From contig WGBZ01000249.1 in the NCBI GenBank assembly GCA_015494035.1, forward strand, positions 1 through 6,934: a stretch of DNA of 6,934 nt, given 5' to 3'. Below are positions 1-5,965 of the stretch, piece by piece; the stretch's first letter is position 1; each line of letters starts with the position of its first letter. This stretch comes from Lysobacterales bacterium. GTDB lineage: Bacteria; Pseudomonadota; Gammaproteobacteria; Xanthomonadales; Marinicellaceae. The notes beneath the pieces were generated by a model. That model did no database searches, was not told the origin of the DNA, and saw only the letters and a list, made by a program, of their open reading frames with translations. The position numbers and the translations under genes were made by a program.

Positions 1-31
1 GCCCAGGCCTTCGGAATTGGCGAAGGGGTGC

Positions 32-124
32 TCAAGGCGCTTCTCGAAGACGCCGACAGCGCCACTGCAGGTAACCCCGGGTAATGGGCGCGTCGTTGTC
101 GGAGCCGGATGCAATCGTGTCCAT
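32..124 (-). CDS. Possible start of SdhE (SdhA flavinylation factor), broken near the window edge
   Basis: An ATG lies 14 nt after the sdhB stop and opens a 30-codon frame whose residues 16-25 read RGYLQWRCRR. This resembles the N-terminus of SdhE/YgfY/SDHAF2 proteins, where a W-x-C-R-R-G-M-x-E-L-D segment carries the RGxxE motif needed to attach FAD to SdhA. The resemblance stops after the second Arg: the expected G-M-x-E-L-D is missing and the frame ends at a TGA. Neither other frame restores the motif. sdhE directly after sdhB is a known arrangement in some Proteobacteria, which supports the idea. The break could be a contig-edge error, a chimera or real decay. There is no strong Shine-Dalgarno. 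The competing reading is that the match is chance and a convergent plus-strand gene ends here. Confidence 0.33.
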   Translation of the reverse strand: MDTIASGSDNDAPITRGYLQWRCRRLREAP

Positions 125-138
125 AACAATGACCGTGA

Positions 139-924
139 TCAAAGACCGTGTTTTTGCGCGATCAGTTTCTTGATTTCCGCAATGGCCTTGCCCGGGTTCA
201 GCCCCTTGGGACAGGTATTGGTGCAGTTCATGATGGTGTGGCAGCGATAGAGCTTGTAAGGGTCTTCCAGGGACTCCAGCCGCTCACCGGTGTTTTCGTC
301 CCGTGTATCGGCCAGCCAGCGATAGGCCTGCAGCAGAATGGCCGGGCCCAGGTATTTGTCGCCATTCCACCAGTAGCTGGGGCAGGAGGTGGAACAACAG
401 GCGCACAGAATGCACTCATACAGGCCATCCAGTTTTTCCCGGTCCTCAATGGTTTGCAGCCGTTCCTGATCAGGCAGTGGCACACTGAAGGTTTGTATCC
501 AGGGCCGGATGGAGGCGTACTGGGCATAAAAGTTGGTCATGTCCGGCACCAGGTCCTTGATCACTTCCATGTGTGGCAAGGGATAAATGGCTATTTCGTC
601 CCCTTTCAGGCTGCTCATGGAAGTGGTGCAGGCCAAGGTGTTGGTGCCGTTGATGTTCATGGCGCAGGAGCCACAAATGCCTTCCCGACAGGAGCGGCGA
701 AAAGTCAGGGTGGTGTCAATTTCGTTCTTGATTTTGATCAGCGCATCCAGCACCATTGGCCCGCAGGCATCAAGGTCCACTTCATAGGTGTCCGTGCGCG
801 GGTTGTCGCCGTCGTCAGGGTTCCAGCGATAGACCTTGATTTTCTTCACGCGTTTGGCGCCTTCGGCCGGAAAATAGCGGCCGGTGCTGACGCGGGAGTT
901 TTTCGGTAAGCGAAATTCAGCCAT
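139..924 (-). CDS. sdhB: Succinate dehydrogenase iron-sulfur subunit
   Basis: SdhB carries electrons from the FAD of SdhA through three Fe-S clusters to ubiquinone on the cytoplasmic face of the inner membrane. The 261-residue protein is complete. The plant-type [2Fe-2S] ligands are Cys79, Cys84, Cys87 and Cys99 (motif CREGICGSC). The C-terminal domain has [12 protein letters not shown]: Cys171, Cys174 and Cys177, with Cys238, ligate [4Fe-4S]; Cys181, Cys228 and Cys234 ligate [3Fe-4S]. Trp185/Trp186 and His229 match the quinone-site side of the E. coli subunit (238 residues). The frame stays open 35 codons upstream into sdhA, but the start at 924 is preferred because AAGGAG precedes it and family similarity begins there. 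The gap to sdhA is 10 nt, so the genes are co-transcribed and probably translationally coupled. Confidence 0.98.
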   Translation of the reverse strand: MAEFRLPKNSRVSTGRYFPAEGAKRVKKIKVYRWNPDDGDNPRTDTYEVDLDACGPMVLDALIKIKNEIDTTLTFRRSCREGICGSCAMNINGTNTLACTTSMSSLKGDEIAIYPLPHMEVIKDLVPDMTNFYAQYASIRPWIQTFSVPLPDQERLQTIEDREKLDGLYECILCACCSTSCPSYWWNGDKYLGPAILLQAYRWLADTRDENTGERLESLEDPYKLYRCHTIMNCTNTCPKGLNPGKAIAEIKKLIAQKHGL

Positions 925-930
925 GGGTTT

Positions 931-936
931 CTCCTT
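931..936 (-). promoter_or_regulatory. Shine-Dalgarno of sdhB (AAGGAG)
   Basis: On the minus strand AAGGAG stands 6 nt before the ATG at 924 and overlaps the sdhA stop codon (TAA, 937-935). It selects this ATG over the longer open frame reaching 1029, and it suggests that ribosomes ending sdhA reinitiate on sdhB. Confidence 0.85.
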
Positions 937-2749
937 AGTAAACGCGTGGTTTGGGTGGAATGGGATCACACTCGTCGGTGAGGGTGTACAGGTGTACCGG
1001 TCGATATTCAAAGGACACTTCACCGCCATCGGACAAGTGCACCAGGGTGTGCTTCATCCAGTGTTCGTCATCCCGCTCGGGAAAGTCTTCACGCGCGTGT
1101 GCGCCGCGACTCTCGGTGCGATTTTCTGCCGAGTACATGGTGACCTTGGCCTGCGCCAGCAAATTGCGTAATTCCAGTGTTTCCACCAGGTCGGTGTTCC
1201 AGATCAGGGAGCGGTCAGTGACGGATACATCCTTGAAACTGTCCACCACCTGATCGATTTTCCGACAACCTTCGGCCAGAATTTCACCGGTACGGAACAC
1301 AGTGCAATTGCTCTGCATGGTTTTTTGCATGTCCAGGCGGATGTCCGCGGTTTTGCGACTGCCCTTGGCATTGCGCAGGGCATCAAAAGCTTGCAAGGGT
1401 TTTTCCAGCAATTCGCTGGGCAAATCACGGTGATCCGAGTGCGGTTCAATGATTTCCGCACAACGGTTGGCCACGGCGCGACCAAACACCACAATGTCCA
1501 GCAGGGAGTTGGAACCTAGGCGATTGGCGCCATGCACCGAGACACAGGCCGCCTCACCAATGGCAAACAGGCCCGGCACCACGGCATCGGGGTCATCGCC
1601 CTTGCGACGCACCACTTCGCCATGATAATTGGTGGGGATGCCGCCCATGTTGTAGTGCGCGGTGGGAAGCACCGGAATCGGCTCCCGGGTTACGTCGACG
1701 CCGGCAAAAATTTCGGCGGATTCGGCAATACCCGGCAGGCGCTTGTGAATTACTTCCGGCCCCAGGTGTTCCAGGTGCAGGTGGATGTGGTCTTTCTCCG
1801 GCCCCACGCCCCGTCCTTCGTTGATTTCCACGGTCATGGCGCGGCTGACCACATCGCGTGAGGCCAAATCCTTGGCGTTGGGCGCATAGCGTTCCATAAA
1901 GCGTTCGCCTTCGGAGTTGGTCAGGAAACCGCCTTCGCCACGCACGCCTTCGGTAATCAGGACACCGGCGCCGTAAACGCCGGTGGGGTGAAACTGGACA
2001 AATTCCATGTCCTGCAGCGGCAAGCCGGCGCGCAGCACCATGCCGTTGCCATCACCGGTGCAGGTGTGGGCGGAAGTGGCTGAGAAATAGATGCGGTTAT
2101 AGCCGCCGGTGGCCAGTATCACAGCGTGACCACGGAACAGGTGCAAGCTGCCATCGGCCAGGTTCCAGGCCAGCACGCCTTTGCACTGGCCATCTTCCAT
2201 AATCAGGTCGATGGCGAAATATTCGATAAAGAAATTGGTGTCGTGCTTCAGCGACTGTTGATACAGGGTGTGCAAAATCGCGTGGCCGGTGCGATCGGCC
2301 GCCGCGCAGGTGCGTTGCGCTACGCCCTTGCCGAAATGCGTGGTCATGCCACCGAAAGGCCGCTGGTAGATTTTGCCCTCTTCGGTGCGTGAAAACGGCA
2401 CGCCCTGGTGTTCCAGTTCAATCACGGCGGGGATGGCTTCACGGCACATGTATTCGATGGCGTCCTGGTCGCCCAGCCAGTCGGAACCTTTGACGGTATC
2501 GTACATATGCCAGCGCCAGTCGTCCTCGCCCATATTGGCCAGCGCCGCGCTCATGCCGCCCTGGGCGGCCACGGTGTGACTGCGGGTGGGAAAAACCTTG
2601 GTGATGCAGGCCGTGCTCAGCCCTTTGGCCGACAGGCCCATAGTGGCGCGCAAACCGGCGCCACCGGCACCGACAACCACTGCGTCAAAACGGTGTTCTT
2701 CCACTTCATAGGTTTCGTTGCCGAATTTCAAGGTGTGTTTTTTGGACAT
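935..2749 (-). CDS. sdhA: Succinate dehydrogenase flavoprotein subunit
   Basis: SdhA oxidises succinate to fumarate using covalently bound FAD; it is the catalytic subunit of complex II and an enzyme of the TCA cycle. The 604-residue protein is complete. The Rossmann FAD motif GAGGAG is at 27-32, and [10 protein letters not shown] places the covalent flavin on His58 (E. coli His45). The dicarboxylate-site residues are His254 (FHPTG), Glu267 (TEG), the proton-relay Arg298 (SRDVV), His365 (HYNMGG) and Arg410 ([11 protein letters not shown]). The C-terminus has [19 protein letters not shown] and ends in [27 protein letters not shown] and this C-terminal block resemble alphaproteobacterial and mitochondrial SdhA more than E. 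coli SdhA (588 residues). The ATG begins 3 nt after the sdhD stop with only a weak GGGG upstream, so translation is probably coupled to sdhD. Confidence 0.98.
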   Translation of the reverse strand: MSKKHTLKFGNETYEVEEHRFDAVVVGAGGAGLRATMGLSAKGLSTACITKVFPTRSHTVAAQGGMSAALANMGEDDWRWHMYDTVKGSDWLGDQDAIEYMCREAIPAVIELEHQGVPFSRTEEGKIYQRPFGGMTTHFGKGVAQRTCAAADRTGHAILHTLYQQSLKHDTNFFIEYFAIDLIMEDGQCKGVLAWNLADGSLHLFRGHAVILATGGYNRIYFSATSAHTCTGDGNGMVLRAGLPLQDMEFVQFHPTGVYGAGVLITEGVRGEGGFLTNSEGERFMERYAPNAKDLASRDVVSRAMTVEINEGRGVGPEKDHIHLHLEHLGPEVIHKRLPGIAESAEIFAGVDVTREPIPVLPTAHYNMGGIPTNYHGEVVRRKGDDPDAVVPGLFAIGEAACVSVHGANRLGSNSLLDIVVFGRAVANRCAEIIEPHSDHRDLPSELLEKPLQAFDALRNAKGSRKTADIRLDMQKTMQSNCTVFRTGEILAEGCRKIDQVVDSFKDVSVTDRSLIWNTDLVETLELRNLLAQAKVTMYSAENRTESRGAHAREDFPERDDEHWMKHTLVHLSDGGEVSFEYRPVHLYTLTDECDPIPPKPRVY

Positions 2750-2752
2750 GAT

Positions 2753-3145
2753 TCAGGCGCCCCGCACAAGAGAGAGAATAGAGAAAACAGCCAAGGCGAT
2801 GGCGCTGGCCATGGCCAATGACAACAGCGTTTTGATCAGCACTTCCAGCCACCGGGTATGCACGTAATCTTCCACCACCACTTCAATGCCCAGCCGCGCG
2901 TGCAGCAAAGCCGTGACGGCAAACAGGCCCAACCAGAATGCATTAAGGCCGGAACGCAGCCAGGCCTGGATAGTTGCTGCTGAATAATCCGGCACGCCGG
3001 CCAGAGAAAACACAAACCACAGGCCCAGCGGAATCAGAAAGATGGCCGTGAGGCGCTGCAACCACCAATGAGAAAAACCGGCTTTGGCCGAGCCTAGCCC
3101 GATGGCCTGAACCAGTGGCGTGGGCGTCATTTGTTCTTTTTTCAT
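2753..3145 (-). CDS. sdhD: Succinate dehydrogenase membrane anchor subunit, cytochrome b556
   Basis: SdhD is one of two membrane anchors that hold the SdhAB head, bind heme b and form the ubiquinone site. The protein has 130 residues and three hydrophobic helices at about 30-50, 66-88 and 100-124. The early SHWWLQRLTA segment (25-34) is typical of the family. His82 in LHARLGIEVVVEDYVH is the likely axial heme ligand; Asp93 and Tyr94 lie 11 and 12 residues later, exactly as E. coli Asp82 and Tyr83 follow His71, and Tyr94 should contact the quinone. A second Met occurs at residue 6, but a good AGGGGA supports the first. The gene is separated from sdhC by 204 nt, mostly an inserted repeat element, which is unusual for this operon. 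Confidence 0.95.
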   Translation of the reverse strand: MKKEQMTPTPLVQAIGLGSAKAGFSHWWLQRLTAIFLIPLGLWFVFSLAGVPDYSAATIQAWLRSGLNAFWLGLFAVTALLHARLGIEVVVEDYVHTRWLEVLIKTLLSLAMASAIALAVFSILSLVRGA

Positions 3146-3150
3146 GAATT

Positions 3151-3156
3151 TCCCCT
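3151..3156 (-). promoter_or_regulatory. Shine-Dalgarno of sdhD (AGGGGA)
   Basis: On the minus strand AGGGGA lies 5 nt before the sdhD ATG and supports it over the Met five codons further in. It lies outside the repeat element between sdhC and sdhD, so sdhD kept its own initiation site after the insertion. Confidence 0.7.
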
Positions 3157-3201
3157 GAAAGATAATGTGAATTTAAGAGTCAGACTACGCATTGGCCACT
3201 A

Positions 3202-3361
3202 GGGAGCCTCTGATTGAATCTGGACGAAGCAGCTTATGCCGGAAATGTTCGAGAACAAGGCGAAGTTTGCAGCTAATAGCAGGCTATTGGCAAGGACTTC
3301 AACACAGTCATCGGACTTTTTAGGCATGAGAAGCGAGTTCATGATTCGATCAGAGGCTCCC
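3202..3361 (+). mobile_element. MITE-like repeat, copy 1 (160 bp), inserted between sdhC and sdhD
   Basis: The ends form an inverted repeat of 19 nt with one mismatch: GGGAGCCTCTGATTGAATC on the left and GGGAGCCTCTGATCGAATC on the right when reverse-complemented. A TA dinucleotide stands at each border (3200-3201 and 3362-3363), consistent with a 2-bp target duplication. A short inner hairpin, GCTAATAGC-AG-GCTATTGGC, lies at 3272-3291. The element encodes no transposase and is related to the copy at 4160-4324 in ends, inner hairpin and part of the body. TA duplication is known for Correia and ERIC repeats and for elements mobilised by IS630-type and some IS5-type transposases; the parent family is not identified here. 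Its right end runs into the sdhC reading frame and supplies the stop codon. Confidence 0.85.
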
Positions 3362-3736
3362 TAACCAAACCAGCACTGACAGAATCAGGGACGCAGCCAG
3401 CACCAGGTAGCCGCTGCGATAAACCTTCGGCAACTCAAAGCCTTTGCCGGCGTCCCAAAACAAATGACGTATGCCATTGCAAAGGTGATAGTTGAAAGCC
3501 AGCACCCAACTGAACAGCAGTACTTTGCCAAACAGGCCGCTGAAAAATCCGGTCAAGGCCTGAAATAATGATGCGTCAAAAGCCAGTCCATATAACCACA
3601 AGACCAGCACGGCCGCGGCCACAGCCAGCCACAAGCCCGTCAGCCGGTGAAGAATGGACAGGGTGGAGGTTATCTGCGGTTTGTAAACCTGTAAATGCGG
3701 AGACAAAGGGCGAGATGAAGTCTGAGGTTGGCTCAT
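3350..3736 (-). CDS. sdhC: Succinate dehydrogenase cytochrome b556 subunit, C-terminus altered by an inserted element
   Basis: SdhC is the other membrane anchor of complex II and shares heme b and the ubiquinone site with SdhD. The 128-residue protein opens with RPLSPHLQVYKPQITSTLSILHR, the family signature. Ser27 and Arg31 match, even in numbering, the E. coli ubiquinone residues Ser27 and Arg31. His84 in YHLCNGIRHLFWD matches the heme ligand His84. Three hydrophobic helices lie at about 30-50, 68-90 and 108-126. The last three codons and TGA lie in the repeat element: the protein ends WLGSL, whereas the sequence with the element removed would end WLVANA at 129 residues, the E. coli length. 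The change affects only the tail after the last helix, so the subunit is probably functional. GGAG lies 8 nt before the ATG. Confidence 0.95.
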   Translation of the reverse strand: MSQPQTSSRPLSPHLQVYKPQITSTLSILHRLTGLWLAVAAAVLVLWLYGLAFDASLFQALTGFFSGLFGKVLLFSWVLAFNYHLCNGIRHLFWDAGKGFELPKVYRSGYLVLAASLILSVLVWLGSL

Positions 3737-3838
3737 GTGAAGCTCCAGTTAGCGGGTATTTGCTTGTTTGGGCCGGGCCGTGAATCAACCCGTGCCCACA
3801 GCGCCCCCTTGGCGGGACACCACGAAAAAATGTATTGG

Positions 3839-4030
3839 TCAAAAATCAATGCATCGGCCGTTCTTTTCCCAATCACCGTAGCGAGTGGGTTCAGGCCCGT
3901 CAGTACGCCCACCAATTTCCCGTTCCTGCACCGTCAATGATTCTGTGTTTTCGGGGCTGTGTCCGGGACTGTTCTCGGGCCGCTTGTCATTACCGGGCTT
4001 AGGGGTCTGGTTGTTATTGTTTCTGGACAT
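3839..4030 (-). CDS. SDHAF4/Sdh8-type succinate dehydrogenase assembly factor (DUF1674)
   Basis: This 63-residue protein ends in the hallmark of the SDHAF4 (yeast Sdh8, DUF1674) family: residues 45-63 read GPEPTRYGDWEKNGRCIDF, close to the human and alphaproteobacterial C-terminus, and are preceded by EIGGR (38-42). Family members bind flavinylated SdhA, shield it from autoxidation and promote its joining with SdhB. Residues 1-37 are polar and rich in Asn, Pro and Glu, so probably disordered; no signal peptide or membrane segment is seen. A spacer RTD stands where human and alphaproteobacterial sequences usually have two residues. The ATG is fixed by an in-frame TGA five codons upstream; its Shine-Dalgarno is weak. 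It precedes sdhC by 102 nt on the same strand, so it is likely the first gene of the sdh operon. The family call is strong; the role in this organism is inferred. Confidence 0.92.
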   Translation of the reverse strand: MSRNNNNQTPKPGNDKRPENSPGHSPENTESLTVQEREIGGRTDGPEPTRYGDWEKNGRCIDF

Positions 4031-4159
4031 GCTTTGATTTGCTCAATGAACCCCTTATGCGGTCTTACGAACCTGCCGGTGCAGTCACTTCCAGCGTCAG
4101 GACGGTTAGCGCGCTGGCCTTGTTGTTTTTATTGTGGCCTTTGCCTGACCGGTTGCCTA

Positions 4160-4324
4160 AGGAAGCTCTGATCGAATCGTGACACGGCATCTTGCGGGGT
4201 AAAATCGTCCATTTCTGCGTTACAAACCTTCCCCCTATAGCCTTGCTATTGGGTGCGGCTTGCGCCTTGAACTGAACAATTTTACATGACAATTTGCTCG
4301 CGCCAGATTCAATCAGAGCTTCCC
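4160..4324 (-). mobile_element. MITE-like repeat, copy 2 (165 bp), upstream of the SDHAF4 gene
   Basis: The terminal inverted repeats are AGGAAGCTCTGATCGAATC on the left and GGGAAGCTCTGATTGAATC on the right when reverse-complemented (17 of 19 match). TA stands at both borders (4158-4159 and 4325-4326). The inner hairpin TATAGC-CTT-GCTATT is at 4236-4250. Read on the minus strand it aligns with copy 1: both begin GATTGAATCTGG near one end, both carry AAGGCG, then AATAGC and GGCTAT, and both finish with GATTCGATCAGAG. The T/C difference that marks left and right ends is kept in both copies, which fixes the orientation as opposite to copy 1. No transposase is encoded; the open frame running through it on the minus strand is a by-product. 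It lies 130 bp upstream of the SDHAF4 start, so it might affect the operon promoter, which could not be located. Confidence 0.82.
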
Positions 4325-4675
4325 TAAGTGTTGCTGGCAATACTAAAGAGTAACCGATCAATGTAACCCGTTTATTTTATCGCTAAGTGACGCCCAATAA
4401 CAGGGCCTTGTGCGATGGCGGCCAAAATCCGCATCAATATCTTTCACCAACAGAGTCCGCCTTAGGGTCTCTCAATCTCCCGGGCCGAACATAGGGTGGA
4501 AACAAAAGGGTTTCAGAAAGACACGTCCCTGGTCAGAAAATCATTTAGTGACAATTTTTGGCGGAGAGTTCCAAACGCGAGCGTGCTCAGGCCTGAACTA
4601 TTCAGACTGGATAAATAATGGCACGGAAATGGCACTAGCAAACAACTCGGACCTATCTGCTGCCAATTTGTTACT

Positions 4676-4681
4676 TATAAT
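4676..4681 (+). promoter_or_regulatory. Possible -10 box (TATAAT) for the diguanylate cyclase gene
   Basis: A perfect TATAAT lies about 100 bp upstream of the GTG start, in an otherwise gene-free stretch. No matching TTGACA-like -35 is visible at 16-18 bp, so it would need an activator or another sigma context; a chance match is quite possible. Confidence 0.25.
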
Positions 4682-4768
4682 GGCTGCGAGTAAGGACTGC
4701 AACACGCTATGCGGAAACAAGCCACTTCACCAGCCTGACAAACTGAACAGGCGCACTCGATCACTGGC

Positions 4769-4776
4769 AAGGGGGG
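4769..4776 (+). promoter_or_regulatory. Shine-Dalgarno of the diguanylate cyclase gene (AAGGGGGG)
   Basis: A strong purine tract stands 6 nt before GTG at 4783. It supports a GTG start for the MASE2-GGDEF gene, with no competing ATG nearby in frame. Confidence 0.7.
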
Positions 4777-4782
4777 AAATCT

Positions 4783-5832
4783 GTGACTGATAACAAACTG
4801 GACACCCATGCCTTGCAACGCAGGCAACTGCCCGACATCACTTTCAGGTATCGCCTGGTGGGCATGGGCCTGGGTGGTTTACCCATCGCTGCCGTGCTGG
4901 TTGAGAACGCCTCCGGACTGCCCTACTGGCTATGGCTGATTGGCTCCTGCTATGTATGGCCATGGTTGGCTCTGCTCTGGGCCAAAAACAGCAAAGACCC
5001 GTTTGCCACCGAACGCCGCAACCTGACCCTCGATTCCTTTATAGCCGGTACCTGGGTGTCCTTGCTGCATTTCAACCTATTGCCTTCAATGATGCTGCTG
5101 GTGATTACCTCTGCAGACAAAATCAGCACCGGCATCAAGCACCTCTGGCTGTATTCTCTGCCATTTATCCTGGCTGGCATCGCCCTGGGCGGGCTGCTGA
5201 CGGGTTTTGCCTTTCAGCCGGAGACCAGCATGGCGGTAATACTGGCTACCCTGCCCATCATGAGTCTGCACACTCTGGCTGTGAGTTACGGCACTTCCCG
5301 GCTGGTTCGCAAGGTAAGTAAACAGAACCGGAAACTGACGGTACTCAGCCAGACCGATTTTTTGACCGGCATGTTCAACCGGGGCCAATGGCAGAAGCTG
5401 GCCACCCAATGCCTTGAAGCGAGGCAGAAATCACCAGACACCAATGCTTCCAACCTGATTCTGGTGGATGTGGACAAATTCAAAGCCATCAATGACACTT
5501 ATGGCCATTCGGTGGGCGATGATGTGCTCAAGGCCATCGCCAAAGCCATTACCACAAACGCCGGGCCAAAAAGTCTGCAAGCACGGCTCGGTGGTGATGA
5601 ATTTGCCATTATCGTTCCCTTGGGGCTGGCCAAGGCCAAAGATGTGGCCAAAGCCATCCGCACAGCGGTTAAGGCGATCCGCTTGGCCGGGCACTCTGAA
5701 CTGCGCTGCTCAGTCAGCACGGGCGTGGCGGAAAACAGCGTATTGCACCGTTCGCTGCGCCAATGGTTTGATCAGGCTGATCAGGACCTGTACCGCCAGA
5801 AAGTGCGCAAAAAACAGGCTCTAACGCCGTAG
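4783..5832 (+). CDS. Membrane diguanylate cyclase, MASE2-GGDEF (DgcC/AdrA type)
   Basis: Diguanylate cyclases make cyclic di-GMP from two GTP; this messenger generally favours biofilm and cellulose or exopolysaccharide production. Residues about 20-175 form a multi-helix membrane region of MASE2 type, recognised by FRYRLVGMGLGGLPIAAVL, KDPFATERRNLTLDS and HFNLLPS, as in DgcC/AdrA. The GGDEF domain spans about 185-345: TDFLTGMFNR (191-200), metal-site LVDVDKFK (Asp229), NDTYGHSVGDD (237-247) and the intact active-site GGDEF at 270-274. The positions five residues before it, where RxxD forms the inhibitory I-site, read GPKS (261-264), so primary product inhibition is probably absent. The start is GTG behind AAGGGGGG. 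The 349 residues are near the DgcC length. No EAL domain and no cellulose genes are in view, so the target process is unknown. Cyclase activity is predicted from the intact motif. Confidence 0.92.
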   Translation: MTDNKLDTHALQRRQLPDITFRYRLVGMGLGGLPIAAVLVENASGLPYWLWLIGSCYVWPWLALLWAKNSKDPFATERRNLTLDSFIAGTWVSLLHFNLLPSMMLLVITSADKISTGIKHLWLYSLPFILAGIALGGLLTGFAFQPETSMAVILATLPIMSLHTLAVSYGTSRLVRKVSKQNRKLTVLSQTDFLTGMFNRGQWQKLATQCLEARQKSPDTNASNLILVDVDKFKAINDTYGHSVGDDVLKAIAKAITTNAGPKSLQARLGGDEFAIIVPLGLAKAKDVAKAIRTAVKAIRLAGHSELRCSVSTGVAENSVLHRSLRQWFDQADQDLYRQKVRKKQALTP

Positions 5833-5892
5833 TCCACCCGGTTGCTTACCGACTTTGTCTGACCCACTTGGCAAAGTAAGCCCAAAAGCAAT

Positions 5893-5929
5893 AAGCCCGC
5901 CACCTCAACAGGTTTTCTGTTGCCGGCTT
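5893..5929 (+). terminator. Imperfect stem-loop between the cyclase gene and ygfZ
   Basis: An inner 6-bp stem, CAACAG-GTTTT-CTGTTG, is flanked by AAGCC and GGCTT that can pair as an outer stem across an asymmetric bulge. No T-run follows on the plus strand, so intrinsic termination is doubtful. It could also mark the end of the cyclase transcript or lie in the leader of the next gene. Confidence 0.25.
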
Positions 5930-5965
5930 GATAAAATACTATTATTTCTTATCAGGCAAAACATC

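Larger units (their letters stand above)
4325..4782. other. Gene-poor 458-bp region upstream of the diguanylate cyclase gene
   Basis: No convincing gene lies here. A 126-codon plus-strand frame (4410-4790) overlaps the next gene by 8 nt, but it has no recognisable domain, irregular composition and no good ribosome site. Visible items are a perfect 10-bp palindrome TCAGGCCTGA at 4587-4596, and AT-rich stretches at 4610-4620 and 4670-4681 that may hold promoter elements. No known riboswitch pattern, tRNA or direct-repeat array was recognised. Confidence 0.6.

Noticed and set aside
1..84. Plus-strand open frame from the window edge ending in GNPG and a TAA, possible tail of a convergent gene
   Set aside because: Only 27 codons, no recognisable family, and it overlaps the SdhE-like frame on the other strand; kept only as an alternative in the contig-edge finding.
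148..909. 253-codon plus-strand frame opposite sdhB
   Set aside because: It is the antisense shadow of sdhB, whose Fe-S motifs are complete; no ribosome site or family resemblance.
3737..3838. GC-rich gap between the SDHAF4 gene and sdhC as a possible attenuator or separate sdhC promoter
   Set aside because: A T-run follows the SDHAF4 stop on the minus strand, but no clear stem precedes it and no convincing -35/-10 pair was found.
4065..4361. 98-codon minus-strand frame reading through repeat copy 2
   Set aside because: Most of it is the translated repeat element; such frames recur wherever the repeat recurs and are not genes.
4410..4790. 126-codon plus-strand frame, or a 53-codon version from an inner ATG, overlapping the cyclase start by 8 nt
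   Set aside because: No domain, poor ribosome site and composition unlike the neighbouring genes; treated as leader sequence. Protein-level conservation in relatives would reopen the case.
5855..5965. N-terminal extension of YgfZ from the ATG at 5855
   Set aside because: The extra 37 residues do not resemble the family, include the stem-loop region and have no good ribosome site; the ATG at 5966 fits better.
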